A DNA stretch of 64,000 nt from Lentzea californiensis (GTDB lineage: Bacteria; Actinomycetota; Actinomycetes; Mycobacteriales; Pseudonocardiaceae): positions 1 through 64,000 of the forward strand of contig NZ_JANBBE010000021.1 in assembly GCF_024648825.1 (NCBI RefSeq), written 5' to 3'. The position numbers were made by a program, and so were the translations under genes. The notes under the pieces are model-generated. The model was not told where the DNA came from, made no database searches, and saw only the letters and a list, made by a program, of their open reading frames with translations. Shown in pieces: positions 58,217 through 64,000 of this stretch (the first letter of the stretch is position 1; the number at the start of each line of letters is the position of its first letter).

Positions 58217-59391
58217 CCGTAGTCCTTCACGCGCATCGAGTCGTGCATCCGCACGCCCTTCGAGTTGAGCTTGGCCAGCGGCCGGATCAGCCACGACGGC
58301 AACGACGTCAGCAGCTGCGCGCCTCGCACGAGCGCTGACACACCCAGCCGTGTGGAGGGGATCAGCGTCTTGGCCGTGCCGAGCGCGAACGCCCTGCTGG
58401 CGTGCACGACCTCGCGCATCGCGTCCTCGTAGCGGGCGAACGCCGCCGGGTGGTCCGAGCCCGTGGACAGCTCGCCCGCCAGCACGTACGCGCCCAGCAC
58501 CGCGAGGCTCGTGCTGCCGCCGATCGCCGGGCCGGGGCAGTAGGCCGCGTCCCCGACCAGCGCCACTCGCCCGCGTGACCACGTGTCCCCGCGCAGCTGG
58601 GTGATCGAGTCGAAGTAGAACGCCCCGTCGCCGTCCAGGTGCTCCAGCCACGAGTCGACCTCGTGGTGCAGCCCCGCGAACGCCTGCCGCAGCAGTTGCT
58701 TCTGCCGCGCCACGTCCCGGTGGTGGTACGAGAGCTCGGGTGAGCGGAACAGGAACACCGCCCGTGCGTCGTCCAGGTGCCGTGCGCCGTACGCCGCCGC
58801 GGTACGCCCCGGTCCGATGTGCCCGGCCATCTCGCCCGGCACACCCAAATTTTTCGGTACCGACAACACCGCCAGATACGCACCCACGAACGCCTTGCCG
58901 ACCTCACCGAACACGAGCCGCCGCACGTTCGAATGCAGCCCGTCCGCACCGATGACCAGGTCGAAGCGCCGTGGCGCACCGGCCTCGAAGGTCACCTCGT
59001 CACCGATGGACGTGATCGAGTCGCCGAACACGTACTCGACGTCCGCGCGCGTGGCGTCGTAGTAGATCTCGCTCAGATCGTCGCGCATGACCTCGACGTG
59101 GCGGTCCGACGCGGCCGCGAACAACTTCGTCACGTCGGCACTGATCGGCTTGCGCGTGCCCTCACGCAGGTACGTCAGCCGCGTGGTGCCGGTCGCGAGC
59201 GCCTCGATGCGCGGCAGCACACCCATGCGTTCGGAGATGTCCATGGCCGGCTTGAACAGGTCGACCGCGTGCCCGCCGGTCTTGCGCAGCACCGGCGACC
59301 GTTCCACCACCGTCACCTCGTGCCCGTTGCGCACCAGCCAGTAGGCGAGCACCGGACCGGCGATGCTGGCCCCGGAGACGAGTATTCGCAC
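58186..59391 (-). CDS. FAD-dependent monooxygenase (UbiH/TetX-like)
   Basis: A 401-residue flavoprotein. It begins with the Rossmann motif ILVSGASIAGPVLAYWLVRN and HEVTVVERSPVLRKTGGHAV, has LVIGADGLHSNVRRLVFGEV and the FAD-ribityl motif VALVGDAAYCPGPAIGGSTS. These are the GxGxxG, DG and GD motifs of group A monooxygenases. The substrate may be an aromatic or an antibiotic. It is divergent from a TetR regulator whose two operator-like sites lie in the shared 85-base gap. GTG start at 59391. Confidence 0.92.
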   Translation of the reverse strand: MRILVSGASIAGPVLAYWLVRNGHEVTVVERSPVLRKTGGHAVDLFKPAMDISERMGVLPRIEALATGTTRLTYLREGTRKPISADVTKLFAAASDRHVEVMRDDLSEIYYDATRADVEYVFGDSITSIGDEVTFEAGAPRRFDLVIGADGLHSNVRRLVFGEVGKAFVGAYLAVLSVPKNLGVPGEMAGHIGPGRTAAAYGARHLDDARAVFLFRSPELSYHHRDVARQKQLLRQAFAGLHHEVDSWLEHLDGDGAFYFDSITQLRGDTWSRGRVALVGDAAYCPGPAIGGSTSLAVLGAYVLAGELSTGSDHPAAFARYEDAMREVVHASRAFALGTAKTLIPSTRLGVSALVRGAQLLTSLPSWLIRPLAKLNSKGVRMHDSMRVKDYGRQGAATATP

Positions 59392-59404
59392 GTCAGATTC
59401 CCTT

Positions 59405-59469
59405 ACTTAACGGTCGGTAAGTCATGCTGCCGACAGTAGCACCGCGACTTACCGATCGTTAAGTAATAT
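59405..59469. promoter_or_regulatory. twin TetR operators and leaderless -10
   Basis: ACTTAACGGTCGGTAAGT (59405-59422) and ACTTACCGATCGTTAAGT (59447-59464) are two near-palindromes that are almost exact reverse complements of each other, centred 42 bases apart. TAATAT at 59464-59469 lies seven bases before the tetR GTG. Confidence 0.75.
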
Positions 59470-59476
59470 TCCGGCC

Positions 59477-60010
59477 GTGGCACGACAGAGCGACACCAAG
59501 CAGCGGATCATGCAGACCGCACGGGAACTGTTCGCACACCAGGGCGTGCAGCAGACCAGCCTGCAGGAGATCGCCGACCGCCTCGGCATCACCAAACCCG
59601 CGCTCTACTACCACTTCGCCTCACGCGAGGACCTCGTCCGCAGCATCGTCACCCCGCTGCTCGACGACGGCGAAGGGTTCCTCGCGCGCATGGAGCAACG
59701 CCACGACGTGTCACCGGTCGAGCTGATCGAGGGCTTCTTCGACTTCCACCACCGCCACCGCAAGGACATGATGCTGCTGCTCACCGAGCTGACCACGCTC
59801 GCCGAGCTCGGCCTGATCGACGTCGTGCTGTCCTGGCGCGCCCGCCTGACCCGGCTCGTGTTCGGCCCCGAGGCGACGCTGGAGCAGCAGGCCCGCGCCG
59901 TGCTGGCGTTCGGCGGCATGCAGGACTGCACCATGCAGTTCCCCGACACCCCCGTCGAGGAACTGCGCACGGCCACCGTCACGGCCGCGCGTGCTGCCCT
60001 GGGCCTCTAG
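59477..60010 (+). CDS. TetR family transcriptional regulator
   Basis: A 177-residue TetR protein. The HTH is QTSLQEIADRLGITKPALYY followed by HFASREDLVRSIV, and the C-terminal helical domain has FFDFHHRHRKDMMLLLTELT. The start is GTG 59477. It is divergent from the FAD monooxygenase, and the two 18-base sites between the genes are plausible operators, so it likely represses both genes. Confidence 0.93.
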   Translation: MARQSDTKQRIMQTARELFAHQGVQQTSLQEIADRLGITKPALYYHFASREDLVRSIVTPLLDDGEGFLARMEQRHDVSPVELIEGFFDFHHRHRKDMMLLLTELTTLAELGLIDVVLSWRARLTRLVFGPEATLEQQARAVLAFGGMQDCTMQFPDTPVEELRTATVTAARAALGL

Positions 60011-60071
60011 GACCTCAAAAGCCGCCGTTCGGTCGCTGTCGTTCCGCCCTGGGAAGGACGAACATCACGCG

Positions 60072-60521
60072 GTGCCCCTCCGCCGTGCCTGGGTGCTGCC
60101 GCTGACACCGACCGCCGCCGTGCTCCTGATCGCGATCGCCCTCGTGCCGGTCACCGGCTCCCACGAAGCCTGGCTGCCCGCCGTTCCGATCACCGCCGCG
60201 CTGCTCGCCGCCGTGGTCGCGGCCGGCGCCGGCCGCGTGTCCGGTGAGTCCACCGCGCGTTCCTGGCCGATGGCCGTCGCCACCGGCGTGGTCACCGCCG
60301 CCGTGCCGTTCGTGGTCAGCGGCCTGCTGGGCCCTCCCGCGCCGGCCCTCGTCGTGCTGCCCTGGCTGGTGTTCGGCCTCGGCGCCGGGTACTGGCAGCT
60401 GCAGCTGTGCGAGGGAGCGCGATCACGCCCGCTGCACGCCGCCATAGGATTTGGCTACACCTTCGTGTTCACCGCCGTGACGCTGCTGCTCGCAGTGGTG
60501 TCCGCGCGGCTCGTCGACTAG
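60072..60521 (+). CDS. hypothetical membrane protein
   Basis: A 149-residue hydrophobic protein with four predicted helices, GTG at 60072 (VPLRRAWVLPLTPTAAVLLI), a PALVVLPWLVFGLGAGYW helix and FTAVTLLLAVVSARLVD at the end. No family recognised. The stop codon TAG is part of the CTAG that opens the repeat at 60518. It follows tetR by about 60 bases on the same strand. Confidence 0.65.
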   Translation: MPLRRAWVLPLTPTAAVLLIAIALVPVTGSHEAWLPAVPITAALLAAVVAAGAGRVSGESTARSWPMAVATGVVTAAVPFVVSGLLGPPAPALVVLPWLVFGLGAGYWQLQLCEGARSRPLHAAIGFGYTFVFTAVTLLLAVVSARLVD

Positions 60522-60627
60522 TGGTGCGGCCTGGAAGGTTGCCGGGGGAATGCGCGGTCAGACGGGTGCATCGTGGTGCCCTGCTGGGCGTGGATTACCT
60601 CGCCAACCTTCCGGGTCACACCACTAG
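60518..60627. repeat. 110-bp CTAG-bounded inverted-repeat element (MITE-like)
   Basis: The ends are CTAGTGGTGCGGCCTGGAAG and, on the reverse strand, CTAGTGGTGTGACCCGGAAG; both continue with GTTG, and 21 of 24 bases match. The internal ~60 bases encode nothing. The left end supplies the stop codon of the upstream gene. Confidence 0.65.
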
Positions 60628-60709
60628 ATGAGAACGGACTCTCGAAACCGCGCTCGGCCCGTCTGAGCGCGAGGTAGGGTCCTGAAACCGATTAACCGCC
60701 GGGAGAGAC

Positions 60710-61474
60710 ATGCGCGCCGTCGAGATCAGACCTGGGGTCCGGATCCGCTGGGTCGAAGTGCCGGGTGCCTCACCGGCACGCGTCTACCTGCACGGACTGG
60801 GCGCCTCGTCGGCTCCCTACTACGCCGAGGCCGTCGCGCACCCACTGCTGTCCGGGCGCCGCAGCCTCATGATGGACATGCTCGGCTTCGGCATCAGCGA
60901 CCGGCCCGCCGGCTTCGCCTACTCGCTGGAAGGCCACGCGGACGCCCTCGCCGTGGCGCTCGCGAAGATCGGGCTGCGCCGCTGCGAGATCATCGGCCAC
61001 AGCATGGGCGGCGCCGTCGCCATCGTGCTCGCCGCACGCCACCCCGAGATGGTGCGCTCACTCGTGCTCGTCGACCCCCACGTCGACCCCGCCGCACCCT
61101 CACTCGGCGCGCCCGGCAGCCGGGGCATCGCCGCCTACGGCGAGGCGGACTTCCTCAGCCACGGCTTCGACCGCGTGCTGCGCGACGTCGGCCCGCACTG
61201 GGCCGCCACCATGCGCATGGCCGGCCGCGAAGCCCTTTACCGCAGCGCCGTCGACCTCGTCCGCGGCACGTCACCGACGATGCGCAAGCTGTTGCTGGAA
61301 CTGGAGATCCCGCGCGTCTTCCTGCACCCCGAGGACGCACCGCCCAGCGGCGGCCGCGAACTCGCCGCGTCCGGCGTGCAGCTCGTCTCCGTGCCGAACA
61401 CCGGCCACAACATCATGATCGACAACGTCGAGGGCTTCGCACGCGCCGTCGCCCAGCAGCGCTTGTCGGTCTAG
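60710..61474 (+). CDS. alpha/beta hydrolase
   Basis: A 254-residue hydrolase. LHGLGASSAPYYAEAVAHPL is the oxyanion region, MMDMLGFGISDRPAGFAYSL follows, the nucleophile elbow is IIGHSMGGAVAIVLAARHPE (GHSMGG serine), and the terminal His is in VSVPNTGHNIMIDNVEGF. The catalytic acid is probably Glu in FLHPEDA. GGGAGAG precedes the ATG. Substrate unknown. Confidence 0.92.
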   Translation: MRAVEIRPGVRIRWVEVPGASPARVYLHGLGASSAPYYAEAVAHPLLSGRRSLMMDMLGFGISDRPAGFAYSLEGHADALAVALAKIGLRRCEIIGHSMGGAVAIVLAARHPEMVRSLVLVDPHVDPAAPSLGAPGSRGIAAYGEADFLSHGFDRVLRDVGPHWAATMRMAGREALYRSAVDLVRGTSPTMRKLLLELEIPRVFLHPEDAPPSGGRELAASGVQLVSVPNTGHNIMIDNVEGFARAVAQQRLSV

Positions 61475-61577
61475 CCGAGCTCACGGGCGATCGCGCCGGC
61501 CAGCAGCTCGTCCAGAAGCACCGGCCCGACCGGCGACGAGCCCGGCGACCTTCGCGTCGCCGAGGCTCGCCGGCGCG

Positions 61578-62366
61578 TCACCGGCGCCTAGCGGGCTCCG
61601 CCGTCCAGTGCGAGGGTCGCGACAGCGCGGCGGGCAGCTTCGTCTTCGCGTTGCCCCGCGCGGCGTTGACCTGCGGCTGGGTCAGGAACAGGCACGTGCT
61701 CAGGTCCGCGCCCGACAGATCCGCACCCCGCAGGTCGGCGCCGATCATGTCCGCCCGCGACAGGTCGGAGTTCGTGAGGTCCGCGCCGATCAGGTACGCA
61801 CCGCGGAAGTCGGCGCTGCTCAGGTTCTTGTTGCGCAGCCGTGCGCCGATCAGGTCGGCGCCCCGGTAGGACTTCGCGCTGGTCCGCAGCCTTTCGCTGG
61901 TGCGCAGCAGCAGGACGTTCACCTTCGCCCGCATCTCCGCGACGTCGAGCGCCAGGATGGTGTCGGGCGAGGCGACCGTGTGCTGCTCGACCTCGGCGAA
62001 GGTGTGCGCGAGGTCGTCGTGCGGGTCGAGACGCTGCGCCTCGGCGAGGTACCAGAGCAGTTCGTGCAGCTGCCGGACCACCGGGAACACCGCGAACATC
62101 TTCTGGCGCTCGGCGACGCGCCAGTCGACGCCGGCGAACACCGTCTGCGACACCCGCTGACCTGCGCCGAAGCAGTCGTAGACCGTGCAGCCGGCGTAGC
62201 CCTTCGGCCGCAGCTGGTCGTGGATGCCGCACCGGTGATCGGCCAGCAGGTTCCGGCACGGCGTGCCCGCGTCCTTGGTGGCCGCGAAGTCCGCGGACCT
62301 CGCGAACGGCAGCGCGACGCAGCACAACCCGAAACAGTTGGCGCAGTCGCCTTTCAGCTCGTCCAT
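61578..62366 (-). CDS. pentapeptide-repeat protein with N-terminal Cys cluster
   Basis: A 262-residue protein with two parts. The first ~100 residues hold eight cysteines (C8, 11, 15, 16, 37, 46, 60, 65) in GDCANCFGLCCVALPF, TPCRN, HRCGIHD and GCTVYDCFGAG, a YkgJ-like zinc/iron-sulfur cluster. The second part is a pentapeptide repeat: YRGADLIGARLRNKNLSSAD then LTNSDLSRADMIGADLRGAD. Pentapeptide proteins mimic DNA and can protect gyrase; the combination is annotated in actinomycetes as unknown function. The start is ATG 62366. Confidence 0.85.
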   Translation of the reverse strand: MDELKGDCANCFGLCCVALPFARSADFAATKDAGTPCRNLLADHRCGIHDQLRPKGYAGCTVYDCFGAGQRVSQTVFAGVDWRVAERQKMFAVFPVVRQLHELLWYLAEAQRLDPHDDLAHTFAEVEQHTVASPDTILALDVAEMRAKVNVLLLRTSERLRTSAKSYRGADLIGARLRNKNLSSADFRGAYLIGADLTNSDLSRADMIGADLRGADLSGADLSTCLFLTQPQVNAARGNAKTKLPAALSRPSHWTAEPARRR

Positions 62367-62372
62367 CGCGGC

Positions 62373-62777
62373 TCAGCCTACTGGGTCGCCGTTGAGCAAC
62401 CGGACCTCCGCCGTCACGGCCACCGCGTCCGCCGGTCGCGTGCCCCGGTCGCGGTAGCGGAACAGCAACCGCCGGATCGACGCGCCGAGCTCCGCCATCT
62501 CGCCGGGTGTCACGTGGATGAGCGCGCTGAACGACTCGTCCGTCGCCGGTGCGTCGTCGGTCTCCCATCGCAGCTGCCACGGCCGGGCCTTGCCGCCTTG
62601 GTGCGGCGCCTCCTCGATCAGGCCCAGTTCGGCGAGTTTGCGCAGGTGGAACGAGCACAGGCCCGAGCTCTGCCCGAGCCGTGCGGCGGCCTGGGTGGAG
62701 GTGAGCGTGCCGTGCTCGGCCAGCAGGTCGAGCAACGCGATGCGCACGGGGTGGTCCGGAAGCGGCCGTCGAGACAT
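62373..62777 (-). CDS. ArsR/MarR-like winged-helix transcriptional regulator
   Basis: A 134-residue regulator, MSRRPLPDHPVRIALLDLLA at the start. The winged helix has TSTQAAARLGQSSGLCSFHL followed by RKLAELGLIEEAPHQGGKAR, then a short C-terminal effector-like part with VTPGEMAELGASIRRLLFRY. TAGGGT (reverse strand 62785-62790) lies seven bases before the ATG. It is divergent from the peptide deformylase gene, with two CTTTGCAAAG palindromes in the gap. Confidence 0.87.
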   Translation of the reverse strand: MSRRPLPDHPVRIALLDLLAEHGTLTSTQAAARLGQSSGLCSFHLRKLAELGLIEEAPHQGGKARPWQLRWETDDAPATDESFSALIHVTPGEMAELGASIRRLLFRYRDRGTRPADAVAVTAEVRLLNGDPVG

Positions 62778-62784
62778 GGACGGC

Positions 62785-62824
62785 ACCCTACCGATAACTT
62801 TGCAAAGGCTGCTACTTTGCAAAG
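62785..62824. promoter_or_regulatory. divergent ArsR-type/def promoter with twin CTTTGCAAAG operators
   Basis: The perfect palindrome CTTTGCAAAG occurs at 62798-62807 and at 62815-62824, 17 bases start to start. The second overlaps the TACTTT -10 (62813-62818) of def; the first lies next to the regulator's -10 at 62785-62790. Binding could switch both promoters. Confidence 0.75.
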
Positions 62825-62825
62825 C

Positions 62826-63404
62826 ATGTCCGATCGAGGCACACCGCGTCGCATCACCGTCGTCGGTGAAGAGGTCCTGACCCGCCGCTGCCGCGAGGCC
62901 ACCGAGTTCGGCACGCCCGAACTCACCCGGCTCATCGACGACATGTTCGCCACCAACCACGTCGCCGAAGGTGCCGCCATCGCCGCGAACCAGGTCGGCG
63001 TCGACCTGCAGCTGTTCGTGTGGGACATGCGCGACGAGTGGGGCACCCGCCACACCGGCCACATCCTCAACCCCGTGCTCGACGAGCTGCCCGCCGAGCA
63101 GCGCACGCTCCTCGAGGAACCGGAGGGCTGCCTGTCGGTGCCGGGCCCGTACCGCGTGGTGGCCCGCCCCGACCGCGCCGTCGTGCACGGCCAGGACAGG
63201 GACGGCAACCCCATCGTCGTCGAGGGCAGGGGCTACTTCGCCCGCTGCCTGCAACACGAGACCGACCACCTGCACGGCCGGTGTTACCTCGACCGGCTCA
63301 CCCAGCGCGAACGCAAGTCCGCGCTGCGCGAGATGGCCGCCTCTCAGGACGAGGTCTTCGCCCGCCGCGCCGCCCGGAGCTCCTCCGCCGCCTCGTCCAG
63401 CTGA
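62826..63404 (+). CDS. def: peptide deformylase
   Basis: A 192-residue PDF with the three motifs: EGAAIAANQVG (49-59; usually GxGLAAxQ), EEPEGCLSVPG (Cys 102) and QHETDHLHG (His 144, His 148, Glu 145). It removes the formyl group from nascent proteins. ATG at 62826 lies seven bases after TACTTT (leaderless). The neighbouring ArsR-type regulator and palindromes suggest it is inducible, unusual for a housekeeping PDF, so it may be an additional copy. Motif 1 lacks the first glycine of GxG. Confidence 0.9.
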   Translation: MSDRGTPRRITVVGEEVLTRRCREATEFGTPELTRLIDDMFATNHVAEGAAIAANQVGVDLQLFVWDMRDEWGTRHTGHILNPVLDELPAEQRTLLEEPEGCLSVPGPYRVVARPDRAVVHGQDRDGNPIVVEGRGYFARCLQHETDHLHGRCYLDRLTQRERKSALREMAASQDEVFARRAARSSSAASSS

Positions 63405-64000
63405 CGCTCGGCGCGCTCGGCCCTGGTCAACGTCTGGGCGCGCGCGTCCTCCACGACCGCAAGCGTCTGCCGCACCGCCGCCACCTGCTCCGCGCTCTCC
63501 TGCCTGACCTGCGCGAACCGCGTCTCGAACTCCGCGCGTGAACGCTCCAACTCGACGCGGGCGTCCGCGGCGGCCTGCTCAGCGCGTTCCGCCCGCACCA
63601 CCGCCAGGTCACGAGCCTTCGCGGCACGACTGACGGTCTCCGCCGCCTCCACCCGCGCCTGCTCAGCGGCCTGCCGAGCGGCAACGGCTTCAGCCTCGGC
63701 CCGCTCGGCCACCGCCTGTGCCTCCGCGCGAGCACGGTCCACCTCGGCACGGGCCTGCGCGATCTCCGCCTGAGCTTCAAAGCGCGCCTGTTCGATCTCC
63801 TTGGCCGCCTGCCGCCGCGCCTGCTCGGCGTGCTTCACCGCGTCGGCCTTGACCTGCTCCGCCTCGGCCCGGATCTCCTCGATCAGGGCCGACGCCTGCC
63901 CCCTGACCTCGGCGATCTCCGCCTCGGCCTGCGCGGCGGCGTCACGTGCGGCCTGCCGGGCCTCGTCGCGTTCCGTCACGGCCGTGTCCACGGCGTCGTC
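63344..64000 (-). CDS. Ala/Glu-rich coiled-coil protein, partial (KfrA-like?)
   Basis: The frame is open to the right window edge (start not seen); at least 218 residues of almost continuous coiled coil (AEIAEVRGQASALIEEIRAE, VKHAEQARRQAAKEIEQARF). It ends in RRAKTSS. The 3' end overlaps def by 61 bases. The pattern resembles KfrA-type DNA-binding proteins with long coiled coils, but the N-terminal DNA-binding part lies outside. Could equally be a structural protein. Confidence 0.65.
   Translation of the reverse strand, partial: DDAVDTAVTERDEARQAARDAAAQAEAEIAEVRGQASALIEEIRAEAEQVKADAVKHAEQARRQAAKEIEQARFEAQAEIAQARAEVDRARAEAQAVAERAEAEAVAARQAAEQARVEAAETVSRAAKARDLAVVRAERAEQAAADARVELERSRAEFETRFAQVRQESAEQVAAVRQTLAVVEDARAQTLTRAERAERQLDEAAEELRAARRAKTSS

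Noticed and set aside
61475-61577. A short reverse segment reading LDELLAGAIARELG before a stop, perhaps a gene remnant
   Set aside because: Too short to assign and without a start; could be chance in GC-rich DNA.
1-64000. Secondary-metabolite gene cluster, CRISPR array, tRNA or rRNA genes
   Set aside because: No PKS/NRPS, terpene or RiPP core genes, no regularly spaced repeats and no tRNA-like cloverleaf or rRNA sequence were recognised.

Overview
The window is very GC-rich, densely coding DNA from an actinomycete, most likely a member of the Pseudonocardiales (Saccharothrix, Lentzea or Actinosynnema type). That placement is inference. It rests on codon bias, on several actinobacteria-specific families (DUF3090, SCO1664 type, DUF3097, an RheA-type regulator of small heat-shock protein, mycothiol-type DinB proteins, F420-type LLM proteins), on Ku beside a LigD split over two genes, and on many probably leaderless genes. 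No rRNA, tRNA, CRISPR array, phage structural gene or secondary-metabolite megasynthase was seen.

Layout. 1-5.3 kb: the broken-off end of an IS982 element, a VOC protein, a poly-gamma-glutamate hydrolase-like protein, an Hsp20 gene divergent from its probable regulator with an RheA-type operator between them, and a coupled LD-carboxypeptidase/S9 peptidase pair. 5.4-12.2 kb: DUF3090, SCO1664 type, MccF-like S66 peptidase, a small unknown protein, an APH(6)-like kinase, DUF3097, DUF3592, and an NfeD/SPFH membrane pair. 12.3-16.7 kb: a YciI/DGPF protein with its ECF42 sigma factor, an alpha-helical repeat protein and an amidase. 16.7-31.2 kb: accessory genes, mainly small regulators each next to one enzyme or membrane protein (TetR, PadR/SDR, WYL/epoxide hydrolase, SDR/TetR), plus a BIME-like repeat cluster, tandem LLM oxidoreductases and a DinB protein. 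31.2-32.0 kb is non-coding. 32.0-36.8 kb: a tyrosine recombinase, ku, two ligD parts and a decayed GrpB-like gene. 36.8-43.9 kb: GlxA-type regulator, cupin, a large secreted VWA protein, an AfsR-like regulator and a HEAT-like protein whose 3' end runs antisense into it. 43.9-51.2 kb: a complete peptide ABC transporter divergent from a D-aminopeptidase and an M20 peptidase. 51.2-56.4 kb: two PPOX proteins, a second WYL/epoxide hydrolase module, a DinB gene with an adjacent dead copy, and a methyltransferase. 56.5-64 kb: secreted M14 carboxypeptidase, FAD monooxygenase/TetR pair with twin operators, hydrolase, Cys-cluster pentapeptide protein, an ArsR-type regulator/peptide deformylase pair, and a coiled-coil protein that runs off the end.

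How genes work together. The clearest functional unit is the dipeptide transporter with its divergent D-aminopeptidase and M20 peptidase, which looks like a peptide (perhaps D-amino-acid peptide) scavenging system. Other units are Ku/LigD end joining, the ECF42-DGPF pair, and several local regulator-target pairs whose operators can be read from palindromes. Two WYL-epoxide hydrolase modules are paralogous: one hydrolase is intact, the other has lost an internal segment. A recurring feature is a TANNNT hexamer 6-10 nt before the start codon, which points to widespread leaderless transcription.
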